Shown in pieces: positions 11,101 to 24,700 of a stretch of 64,000 nt of DNA. Position 1 is the stretch's first letter. Each line of letters begins with the position of its first letter. The DNA is taken from assembly GCA_932521035.1 (NCBI GenBank), contig OW051497.1, forward strand, positions 8,556,001-8,620,000. Reading direction: 5' to 3'. The position numbers were made by a program, and so were the translations under genes. Origin of the DNA: Oscheius dolichura. Taxonomy: Eukaryota; Nematoda; Chromadorea; Rhabditida; Rhabditidae. The notes below the pieces were generated by a model. It was given only the letters and a program-made list of their open reading frames with translations. It was not told the origin of the DNA and did not search any database.

Positions 11101-14100
11101 CCACTATTCCTTCTTTTGAATCATACAGCAGTCTCCAACACGGTTATCAGCAGCTCTTGTTTGTTTTACAAGGACCGCAACCCGCGTGCTACTTGTTCAA
11201 AAATGGCGGGAAATAACTCCTGTCGTAAAAGAGAAAAGGGGATGTCTAGAAGCTAGACATATCTACGAGGTAAAAAGAGAAACGAAGCATGCCGCGAGGG
11301 GTGAACATGTGTCGCAGCAGCACTTGCCGACCACAGCCCCCCTGCAAATCACTCTCACTTCGCTGAAATATTCGAAATATTGTCCCATCGATTTGTTTGT
11401 TTGGACTGTTGCTACTATAGAAAGTGCCTGCTCTGCCTCGCCACCCTCAACTCTAATTACACATATGGCACCGGCAAGGTCAGACCAGACAGCTGCCAGC
11501 TTTCACGCTCGTTTCACTTTTTCGGAGGGGCTTCGAACAATGAGCTATGCTGGATTTATCCAGCTGTTAGAGAAGATCGACGGTAAGACAAAAGGTGGCA
11601 GAGAATAGTGTGAGAAAAGCTTCCGTAAATACAAGAAGAAAACTGTTTGAAGTGGCTGGTAAAAAAAGGGTAAGATTTTTAGGCCCCGGCGGGGAACAAT
11701 GTTTGCGCAAGCCAATGTTGGCGCGAACTAAGTTTCCAAAACGTTCGAAAACCAGGTGTTGGCATGGGGGCAGTCAATGTTGCAATGGACAGAACCGGAA
11801 AGACTCTCTCCAACTGCTGCCCAATGTGTCAAATAAACGGCGCATGTAATTGAATTTAAACCGCTATTTACGACCCTCAGCTGGACCTTTCAACTTTGAG
11901 CTCAGCTGCCAAAATTCTTCTGTCTGATTAGAACTTTCGATTTCTGCAAACTAGACAGAGATAGGCTGCTTGCTAGAGGTCACCGCCATGATAACCGTGA
12001 TGAATTGCTCTAAGGGAGCTGCGCTACCTATCAGGTTATATTACCAACTTGAATTATTATGAAGAGTCATGGGTGCCAGGGCTAAAAGAGAACAACTGGT
12101 TCGAACGTCTGAAAGGATCATGGCAATGGAAAGGTATTTGGGACACGGAGAATATGTGACGGGAATGGTAAACAAGGAAACGAAGATGGCAGTTAATAGA
12201 AAATAAAAATGGTTTATCGTTTTCTTCGTTTTCCGCCTACACATGACTAGAAAGGGGTACTGATCACAGCTGGAGAAATGTAATGTCCGGACATAAACAG
12301 AAAATGAATCAATCGTCTAGGAAGAAAACGGGCATCTTCAAAAGATCAAAATTTCGGTAGATTTCGAAACCACGGAGGGAAGGCACCTTCTGAAGGAGCT
12401 ATAGGAAAAACAACTGGATAACTGGAGAAAAATACAGCTAAGGTAGCCGTGAAACCCTGGAATTCGAAGAGCATTGTCATAAATCGTTGAGAAGAAGCGC
12501 TCAAATTGTAAGGCCGCACCAAAAAGCGAGCATGCTCAATAGTGCAACTATTCTTGGTTAACTACACTGTAATTTATATCTCTCCTAGTTTCTCTGGCGA
12601 ATAAGGAAGAAAAAGGCCCCTTCCCTGCTGCAAAAGCCTGAGCATTATTTACTCCTTATGATAAAGAACGGGCTGATCTAAATAGTCCCCCAAGGAGATT
12701 TTTTTGCATACACCGACAAAAACAACAATATTTTGATCTTCTCAGATTTCTGAGCTAAAAAACATAGAGAATTAGTTCCGCTTAACCGAATCATGACATA
12801 TTTCTGGAAGGCGTAAACTATTTTAGGAACTCAAGAGACTTCCCTGGTCGAAAATCCCCTGTCTACGTTGTACACAATCCATCATGCAGATATTCTCTTA
12901 CACTTCCCACACATGATAGCCCTGCGGCAGTGATATCACACCAAAACTTTACGGCCAAAACGAACAACTCATTTCCCTTTTTCCTACTAAAGTATTGCCC
13001 GATGAAGTTTATGACATGTAGTTTTGTTTATGTGTGTGTGTCAGTTAGTATAATGCAATTGAAGATTTCACCTGTGTCTATTTTTGAGCACGGAGGTACT
13101 CCACAGGATGATTGGTCCACAGACCTGTAGCGTGACGTTGGCTACCATAATAAGCTGGACGATAGTTAACAGCACACTCTGACAAACAAAAAGACAAGCA
13201 GATGTTAGCCACAAATAGATAGATATATGTCTCTGTACCTCCCCGAGCATTCCCCCGGAAAGTACTGTTATGTGCTGTGACGTGTGTTTATGCTATTTGG
13301 AATATTAAGCCTACTTTTTCCCTTTAAAGCCCCCAATATACTATTAGAACAGATTTTCGGTGGAAAAACTCACCAGTGCAGCGGCGCGGTTCGGGGGGAT
13401 TGTCGGGGGCGGGAGAGGGTCGAGATTGGCAGAGCTGTTTGATGAGCGATTAACATCAACAGATAGCTGTCCAGGAGTAGACAGTGGGGACGGTCAGATT
13501 GAGTTAATGAAGTGGTGGGATCGGGTGGACAAGGTAAACAAAGAGAGCCATAAAAGGCGCCTCCCGAAACGATTCATATCATATATTGCAGTAATACTTA
13601 TTGGAAGAGCTATTTCCAAATAATCTCACCATTTTCAGTTTTTTAGAGTACTAGACTATTTTAGATTTTTTCAGGAGCAATGAACAGTTTTTTTTCTCAG
13701 AACAGGGTACCGTGCACCCTGCACTTTTTCGATCCACTTAACTTTCTTGTAAATCCGGCACTCATGTGATAATATGTTTGATTTATCGGAGCTGACCTAT
13801 CTTGATCCTCGCCACTTGAACCCTTGCCCTCATTTATTTCGTCAGTTATTCAGGGAACCAGCTTGTACTAAGGGGATGTTGTCTCCTGCATCATCTGTTC
13901 GGAAAAACCCCTTAAACCAATCAAAATGACCCGGTTTTGTTCACATTAATCTCAAGAGTTCTGGCTACAGGAACTGTTGGTTCATGTATGTCAATAGTGC
14001 CGCTGATCAGTTTTCTTGACGATTACGTTGCTTAAACACTGTGAGCAAGGCGGAAAACCAAACAATTGGGACGTATCACATTCGCCAGAGAGATTTACCA

Positions 14101-14224
14101 TTCTTTGAACAATGCAGGGGGACACAATTAGCAATCTGGAGAATAGGTTAACATGCAACTTTACTGGTAACCAGTTAAAAGTGAGATCTGACTGTAGAAC
14201 CGGTGACAATCCATATGTATCTGC
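8144..14224. other. Intergenic stretch, no gene supported
   Basis: No chain of exons with consistent phase was found on either strand. There is a GT-rich microsatellite near 10380-10405. A GC-rich patch at 13370-13440 is followed on the minus strand by a good splice-donor-like sequence at about 13373; it could be a promoter with a first exon but cannot be connected to anything. Confidence 0.5.
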
Positions 14225-14582
14225 TTAATACCGCACATAGCCGTCCGTTATCCGAAAGGCCGCTTCTTCTTCTGGAGAGAGTCTCCTCCTCAGCACGTAG
14301 AGGGAGGATCTTGGCAACTTTTCGTATGCCACGACTTCTTCGTGTTCGTCATTGAGTTTCTCCGATTTTACAGGAGCAGCTGACCTTTTTCCAAACCTCA
14401 TTCCTAAAACAATGGAATTACTCCCCCGTAAGGAATTACAACTTACCCTGATGACAACCAATGCACTCGCAGCATTCCAATGTCATTCTATTACCACACA
14501 GGGCAGCACACTCTGCCAGTCGGTTTGCTTGACAGGATACAAGTACAAAATAGAGAGAGAAGAAAAAGAGTGAACGCACCAT
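14225..14582 (-). CDS. Cysteine-rich RFamide-type neuropeptide precursor
   Basis: Two exons, 14582-14447 and 14403-14225, are separated by a 43-nt GT-AG intron and give 104 residues. Residues 1 to about 19 form a hydrophobic secretion signal (start MVRSLFFF, ending near SCQA). The next part, about residues 20-49, has six cysteines in the pattern C-x3-C-x7-CC-x-C-x2-C. It ends in GMRFGKR, where Gly is the amide donor and Lys-Arg the cleavage site. A further Arg run (LRRR) releases a C-terminal acidic piece ending VRY. The start lies 21 nt behind a CCTTTTCAG acceptor. The amidated end fits FMRFamide-like peptides, but those are normally short and cysteine-free. I do not recognise a family with this disulfide pattern. 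Expected role: secreted neuronal or endocrine signal (inference). Confidence 0.8.
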
Positions 14583-14602
14583 TAGGTGAATAAATGTGTT
14601 AC

Positions 14603-14611
14603 CTGAAAAGG
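14603..14611 (-). promoter_or_regulatory. Candidate spliced-leader acceptor of the peptide gene
   Basis: On the minus strand CCTTTTCAG ends 21 nt before the ATG at 14582. No in-frame start lies between. It fits a nematode trans-splice acceptor and supports the chosen start. Confidence 0.5.
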
Positions 14612-14612
14612 G

Positions 14613-16929
14613 ATACTGTAAGGAGGTGACGGGAGAGCAGAAGGTAAGGAAGAAAACGTTCTCAAAACGTCAAAAGGAAGAGTCTTTGCCCTAGTGGGTC
14701 TCAAGGAGGGAAACCCCGTCTGTTGCACGTTGACAGATGCTAGTCGTAAGTGTGTTTCCCATAACGGTAGTAAAAGGAAGAGTGTGCTGCTCACTGAAGT
14801 GATCAGAAGAAAGGATCATCATCAGAGCTTCTGGTCCTTTCCCAAGAATACATCATATGATTAAAAACAAAAGTGTAACTAAGATAGTAGAACTAAGAGA
14901 CTTCTGGATCTTACTATGAATACAGCCACTGAAAAACAACTTCGAAGCGAAGAAGAGATCTTCTCCTCAATTTTTGAAACGAAGAAAAGACTTTCTCCTC
15001 AAGCTTTGAAACGAAGAAGAGACTCCCTGTCTCAACAATACTCCCACTGGTAGATGACGTGAAAAAATACGGCTTAAGCTGGTCTGGCGGGGAGATAACA
15101 GATAATATTAGCAGCGGCTTTGATCACAATACACTTACAACAAAACAGTCAAATGTCTGCTTCGTGAGAAACATAAGCCAAAAATGTACTCCGCAAAATC
15201 CCGCCTAAGCTGGATCCAAAACAAGAGATTTCAGATTTCATCTATTGAAGGAAGGAAGCATTTTAAGAAAAATGAATCACCCGAATAGTCCGACTAGTGG
15301 GCATTTTCGAGTTTTTGAAAGGCACTGATATTTTGGATCGTACTGATTGGCAGCCGTTTATCACCAAGAGCATAAGAAACCGGCAGAGTTATTAGTTTGA
15401 GGTGATGTCAAGTTTGAAAGCTACTCCATTTTTAGCTTCCTCTAATGAAGATTTGTAACGACTTGTTGTCTAGAAAATTATGACTTCAAGCACTTTTAAG
15501 AGCGCACGCCTGCAGGCTTTACAATGATATCTAAGTCAGTCCTAGACTCTTATAAGCGGATCTGGTTATAGCATAACCCTTTGAGCTTGCTGTTAGAAAA
15601 CTAGCCTTGCAACATGGAGGATACAAGAGAAATATCGAACTTCCGGTTACTTTATGCAATTTTCGAAAAAGGGTGTTGAGCGAAGACGTTTTACTGATGA
15701 CGTGAGAACACTTTTACAATGTCGGCTCCAAAAGCTGCATACGCGTGAACTACATCAACTGAGTCGAGGAAAAATAAAGAACTTGTACTATCTCAGTGGA
15801 ACGGACAAGAAACTGCGAATAAATACTTTTTAAAGTTCCACCTGCCGGCATGTCTTTGACGCACATTTTTCGCCAAAAGCAGGTGCTACAGATATATTAG
15901 GAGGTTCAGTGCGAAGGTGGAAAATTATTTAATAGAATGAGGGTGGAAGGTGGAAGTCTGCGAGGCTTGACATTCCCGGTATAAGGAATGCGCAATGGCT
16001 TCGGGGTACATTTTAAGCGAAACCAAAAGATAACAAAGAGGTAGGGGGCGGCGAAGTACACGAGTACCATTCGCATGGGTCTCTGGTATCTATAGCTCTT
16101 TTGTTCGCTTATAAGGCAAACTTTTAGACGTCACATGAATGTCTGGTTAATACGGGTACAGTGTGTCGACGTTTTCGCAATAATACCCATTACCCGGCTC
16201 AGACGGATTTATATGGTCTCCGGTAATAACCGTCGTCATTTTTATTGTTCAAATGAGGAGAAAAGGCTAAGTTTAGGTCATGTCAACTCCAGGCTACTGT
16301 AATATGCGGAATGTAATCATAGCGATCCCCAAAGAGGTTCGGCAAGCCGGGGAAAATGTATGAATCAAAGAAAAAGGTAAGACGAAAGATTTGTGCAACA
16401 GCAATGACCAACATACTTTAGTCCGTTTTAGTTTCGCTGTATATATATATTCAATTAAAACCTTAAACATTTGATTACCGCAGCTGGAAATGCATTCGCT
16501 GATCTGATCTTTAATAAATGAACCTGTGGGTGTGGTGCAGTTCAAAAACGTTCTAGTAAAAAGGGAAGTGTTTATTTTAAATGAAGAGAATGGAATAAGT
16601 GGTACAATTCTTCTACTAGACAACAACATTTCAGGCAACCTTTTAAACACAACGTAGTCTCACAACTGTAATTGGACAGACGCTCAGAGAACTCTCCCAA
16701 GTGAGGGGGGATAAATTACATTAGTAAAGGTCTTAGGAGCTCAAAATAGTTCAGGAATACCAATGTGGCGCGGGCGGGTAGGACTCAGAGCGGTGTCCGT
16801 AGCATTGCAATTAAGTAAAGATTAGATTTTGCGGAGAAATATACAAGGCACACACTGTACACAAAAGTAAATGTGACAACTCAGAAAGGCACAAGGTATT
16901 GGCAAGAGGGACAGCTAATCCTACCACAT
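14613..16929. other. Intergenic stretch, no gene supported
   Basis: I see no phase-consistent exons. A short TA run lies near 16440. The stretch separates the peptide gene from the 3' end of the cytidylyltransferase gene; both are on the minus strand. Confidence 0.5.
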
Positions 16930-18772
<1,843 letters not shown>

Positions 18773-21700
18773 AAAAATTAAAAAGTCATTAAGATTTGCA
18801 TATAATGGCAGGCGTTGCTAGAAGGGCAGGTGTTGCCCAAAATAATGCTCAATGAGCGCAAAAAAAGAGGACAAGCAAATGGAGGGGCAGATGGCCGGGA
18901 ATATCAAAGCGGAAGGGAAGAGTTCAATTGGCCCCCTAAGGAGACAGCGAGTGATATCAAAGTCCGGGCAACAGACACTTCTTTAACCAGAAATAATCCC
19001 TTTCCCACCAAAAATCAAAAAGTACACAAATCACGTGAGAATTGCAACGGTCCTCCCGTCTCCACCGGACGGGTTAGAGTAAAGGGTCAGCTGTCCGGAT
19101 GACAGAGCCCAGCCCGGTCAGACAGCCAGATTAAAAAGGACGCGGCTAGGGTCACGGGTCACCCTCTTTCCCCCACCTCCTATATGGGTGAAACGTGTTG
19201 GTATTTTTCACCTGTCTGCACTGTTAGGCTTCCCCCGGAACTGCATAAACATATTTCAAAACGGAGAGATGAATTCTGTTTGTCAGACAAACCTCAAAAG
19301 TTCTGAAAAATACGAAACAAATTGTTTACATAAGGTCAGACGGAACCAGGAAAAAATTAATGGAGGAAAAACAAATATAAGTAAAATGCAGAGACGTGGG
19401 AAAATTTCAGAGAGAGAATGTATCAAATAGCAGCTCAAAGTGTACGCAGGCAAACAACACAACTACAACTTTTCCTTCTTCCCTCTCCCCCAAAAATTCC
19501 CCCGCCCGTTCGACTGCATTTTCTTGGAAAAAGACAGTGATTATCTCCCCGCAACCCACCCAATTTTTACGTGTGCTTTTGACCGCCACAGCCAGGCGGC
19601 TGGATCAATATTCTGTCATAGATAAGTGTGCTCCCCCCAGCTTTTTTTCTCCCCTCTAAACAATAGGCAATTTTACCCCGACTATTATATCATTTAAATG
19701 GGAACAATAGGAAAAAATTGATCATGAAAATGAGCCAACTAAGTAAAAAAAGGCGTTAGTTTTGGGAAAGGAAGCTGGCCATTGTGAGTGTATGGGTGCT
19801 GATGTTCCACCATTTTAACCAGAAACAGAAAGAAGACGTCCCGCCCCTTGAAAGACCCCAGCCATGCTTTACACAGAAGTTCACACTTTCACAAGTTTTG
19901 TGTGTAGGCAGGGAGGAGTCACGCATAGGTCATCCGGTCACAAAGCATCAACAAACATGAGTAAAGGGCTTCTTGTCACCTTTTAAACTTTTGGGGCCGG
20001 GAAACCAGATAGATTACAACCAACGGGTGACTTCCAACAAAACGGGAGCACTTTAGTTGAATCCGGGAGTAATCAAAGTAAGTAGGAGAACCTGGCACAG
20101 GGGGAAATTAGTTTCGGTTTTGAGAGTAGTGGGTCTGAGCTTCATAAGGGCATTACAGTCTACATGTAATGTCCTGTTATGAAACTCTAATCCTATCTAC
20201 TTCACCAGGGTATCGGGGTCAATTCTTGCTGTTTCACAGTCTGAGCCAAGTGTATGCAGGCCAGTAAGACTTATCATCTCACTCACTAGCATGCAAACAC
20301 ATGACCCATGGCTGGAAAGAAAGTAGAGGGGGATGTGCTTTTGTAGCTGGTGGGTGACGATATTCTATAGAAGGACGACCAAGCCGTAGCTGTGCCGGTT
20401 GCCGAATGAATGACGAATAGAACTGTCGGCAGAGGGGTCTTATATGCCTCGCATAGATGGCTCATCGTCGTGACATTAGAACAACGCCCCTTGATTTGAA
20501 AATGCCCATTCATGGTGTGCAAGATAAATGACATTTATTTGGAGAGGGGGAACCTCTAGGTTTTAGGAAATTTATACGAGTGGGGACTGGCTGGTTGGAC
20601 TGATCTCGAAATCGGGTTCATAAAGCTTTTTTTCTTCTTCTTTAGGGAGAAGAACCTACGCCTTTCGTAGTAGGTTACCACATTTATTACGGTATATCCT
20701 GGGAACCAATTCTTTGCTCGTTTTTGTATGAAATACAATACAGTACGCATTTCTTACAATTTCGATCGTTATATTGTGAATCATCGCTGTTTCTGTCTAC
20801 GGAAAATTGTACTAAACAATGTGCCGATCGGGGCCCGTCCATTTTTATTTAGGCCATCCTTCCAATATATTGCTCATAAAATGGAGGGGGTGAAAATTGA
20901 ATGGGGCCAGATGTACTTTGGCCATGGTGCTCGGTATACGAATGTTAAGTGAGTTATTCCCTTTCTGATCTTCGTTTCTACTGAGAGGACAAGATAGAAA
21001 AAGTCAAAAGTCAACATGTACGACAGGGAAAATTTAAGAGAAAACGGCTTGACTTGTGTCTGGAGTAAGATAAACACGAAAGTAAAGTGAAGTACCACCC
21101 ATCGTTTGAAAATTGTTTTGTCTACCCGGTAAGAAAAAAGATTTGAGACACGGGTGCGTCAAGTCAGAGCAAAGTGGCCACTTGACATCTTAGTTCACAG
21201 TCGCTTTTCTTTACAAAAGCGGCTGTGCCGACAACTGCTCTACAGTTCATTAAGTTCTTCGTCTGTCTATCTCTATATTATCCGGCTGCCAAATTAAATA
21301 CTGCCATTTGGGCTGGATGGTGGGGAAGATGGCGACCCTCCCCCGCCTAATTTGTTTCTCTAGCCAGTCGTTTTTTCCTCCTTCTCATCTCTTCTCGCTG
21401 GCTATGAATCACCCAATTCCAGCAGGTTGCTAACAACATTTACTTAAGCAGATCTTGAGAAATCCGCTCTTATCCACGCCTAGGGCTCAATATCGGCTCA
21501 TTCGCTCTACAATTGCTTCCGGCCGCCGGGCCCTGGTCATGGCTCCTGCCTGCCCGTATTGTCCCTCAAAAATAACCTTCGTAGGTCAGACTAGTCTCTT
21601 ATACTAGTCATCATTTGATCTCCCCCTCCTTTTCTCCTCGGTATCTAATGTATTTACCCTGATCGGCACCTGATAATCTAGACCCTTGCAGGGAATCAAC

Positions 21701-24700
21701 ATTAGGGCTGCGAGTATCATTCCACATCGTGGGGTTGGTGTGAAGTGGTTAATAAATACAGTAGCACTTGAACAGTCGACGGCCGGTGGCTTTTTCTCTC
21801 AGCTTTCGTTTCTTAGAACTTTACCGACAAAAGATTAGTGCTCAGCGAGGATTCACAGATTAGGGACACTTCAACTGTAGTACTACCGGCAATCGAGGGA
21901 TGTAGTGTCAAATAATGGACTACAGAACTTGAACCTCTAGTCAAATAATCTTTTACCCACGAGTCTTTCCCGATTACAGTGGTTACCATAATGCTTTCTA
22001 CTGTAACTTTTAAAGTTAACAAACGTCGAAAGGTCCTCGGGAACGAAATTTCCAACTTCATCGGCCATACTACCATTTTTTTGTCCCAAATGGGAAATTG
22101 GTGATTTGTGTTTACTCAAATGCACATGCCAAGCCCTTTTTTTGATTTTGATGGCATAACTTCTTTCAGTTAAGAGATATAAAAAATCTGACTTTGTCAT
22201 CGTTTTTCTCTTAGTTGATTGCCCCTAGGGGCCAATTTTCATGAAATTTGCCCAAAAAATAGATGAGCTACGACTACAAACGTGTTTTGAAAAGTGGCGC
22301 CGTCCGCCGTCTGCGTCCGCTCGCTGTGGCGCTTTCCGCTGTGGCTTTTTTTCCAAAACTTTTTGTTCCCATTCAAAAACTTTCAAAAAACAGGTATATG
22401 TACAGTTTTTTACGCTGATTCTGAATATGTAATGAAAAAAATTGGGTAGCCCGGTTAGTTTCAGAGCTATAACATCAAACATATTTTTTCATGTTTGTTT
22501 CGGTAGCCCTTTTCGGCTAGAGAATTTTGAAAGTTTGACATGGCTATCTTATTCGGAATGGTCTTTTACCCCTTGGTACTAATTTTCATGAAAGTTGGCT
22601 GAAAAATCCAAAAGCCACAACATCAAACAGACGTGGGGCATTCTCGCTGTGGCTTATTTTGATTCTTCAAAGAGCGCAATGTTTTTTTTTGCCAATTTTG
22701 TGAAATCTACCAAAGGACAACCGAAAACTGGGAAAACTACGGGCTACCTTTTGGCGTAGGCTTTAGGCTTTTGTTGTGTCTTTGAGGGTCTTCTCTATTG
22801 TTCCCTTTTTGTACAGTCTCCCAAATCACTCTTTTTATTGAGATTCATCTCTTTTTTAACAAACGGATGGCTATAGCAGCCAGTTTTATTGTTCCAATAA
22901 TCCAGGCTCATTGTGTTTTTGGGACGGACAAATTCTCATAATGAAATTGGTCAGAAATCTTATTCCACACTGTTCATATTTACTCTTCTTTATTGCTTTG
23001 CTTTCAAGAACATCTGATCTCTTTCGAGAGGCACAGGACCTTTTCGTTTCTTTAGCTCACACCTCTTCGGCTCTCTTTTCATTTAATGGCAATGTGAAGA
23101 CCTCAGAACACAAACATTTGTCGGCTGCTCTATGGAGAACATTAGCAAACTAACATGATGGGTAATGGGTTCACGCATGGCCAGATAAACGGCTCTGGCT
23201 GGCTAAGTGCTGGCTTCCTCCAGTTGTACTCACATTATGGCCCACTCAGCTGCCAGTTTTCGTCATTTTTTATCTACTGGACATCACAACAAAACTTGAC
23301 TTCTGGACCAATGTGGTTGGTGTCGAAGCAATAATAAAAAAAGTCTAAGTGGTAGTTCGTGCGCTGAATTCAATTTTGAACTTGACGAACTTCTGTTCTG
23401 AAGCTCTGGCTCTCTCTTTGTTGAAAGTTGGCAATTTTAGGGAGGACTTCCTGGACGCGGTTGGTTTTTCAGAAATGATGGAAGTGAAAAGGGGATAAAT
23501 GGAATGCCCGGAGTGTTCGTTTCCTATTCAAAAAGACCTTGACAGCAGTTAACAGCCGGGTATGATGGGGGCAGACATGAATGAATAAGTAATTTGTTTT
23601 GGGAGTTTCGATACTAGCCTTAGACAACAAGAGAGTTTCGATACTAGCCTTAGACAACAGTTTCGATACTAGCCTTAGACAATAACTGCTGATTTTGTCT
23701 ATTTTCCTCTGATGAAAAGGTCCGAGTGTCTGTTTGTTCTTTCCCGTGACTTCTCTTCATTTGACATTATCTACTGCTTGCGATGGTTTAGCCCGTCTCG
23801 GCTACATACTTAAATAATATCCCTAAAAGCTTCTATAATTCCCTGGCCTCTTCTCAGTCTTTGGTTAAGGATTTCCCCCGGATTTAGGAAGTCCTCCCCT
23901 TTTTTCGTCTGCCACTTATCCGTTCCCAAGTTTATGTTTGCAAAATGGTTTATAGCAGTGTGAATAAACTTTTCTCCCCCTCAGGCAAAGCTTTACGGGG
24001 GGCTGTGTGTGTTTTCTTCCGCCTACATACGCGTACACCTTTGCCGGATGCTGATTGTCTCTAATAATTCTTAGTCTACCCACGTGGCGGCTAAAATAAG
24101 GGGGCAAAGAGGAAGAATTTGAGGCTGGGAGAAGTTCATAGACATGTCAGCACACACATACACACACGTTCGGCCATTTATTTCACGCGATGTTGTTTTA
24201 CAAGCGATCCCAGCTGCTGTCAAAAAGCAGACTGGATATCTCTTCCTTTCTCTCCCCTCCCTCGCCTTCGCTCTCCAACACTTTTCTTTTTTTCTATTGA
24301 ATGATGCGATCTAGCGATCGCCTACATTAATATTCTCACTATGCCGACGACGGTCCACGTCCAGATGTCTCGTGTCACATTAACATATTTCAGCAAAGCG
24401 TTCCTAGAGCATCGTCGCTTTAAATCTAGCCTTGTTATTTTCAATATCAATTTATTCTGAATTTGTGCACAAGGCGAGTAGTTGTTTTCCTCCTTTCTTA
24501 TACCTTCGTGCCCGTCTAAGCTCCCAATCCATGATGGCTTTCGTGCCGGCTCACAGTCCATCGAGAAAATTGAAATGTATTGCTGGGGATCTTGCCCATT
24601 TGTTTTAATCTACTGTAACTATAGCTCCGTCCTCGTTGCTGCCATTTATACTTGGAAATTCCTTTTTCTCCTCCGGGAAAACACCATCCACTTCAGAGAT

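Noticed and set aside
11186-11849. Plus-strand frames of 140 and 84 codons as a gene.
   Set aside because: They overlap in different frames, lack splice sites giving a joint frame, and have no recognisable motif.
23604-23683. The three-copy repeat as a CRISPR-like array.
   Set aside because: The window is clearly eukaryotic, and the copies are adjacent with spacers of 0-4 bp.
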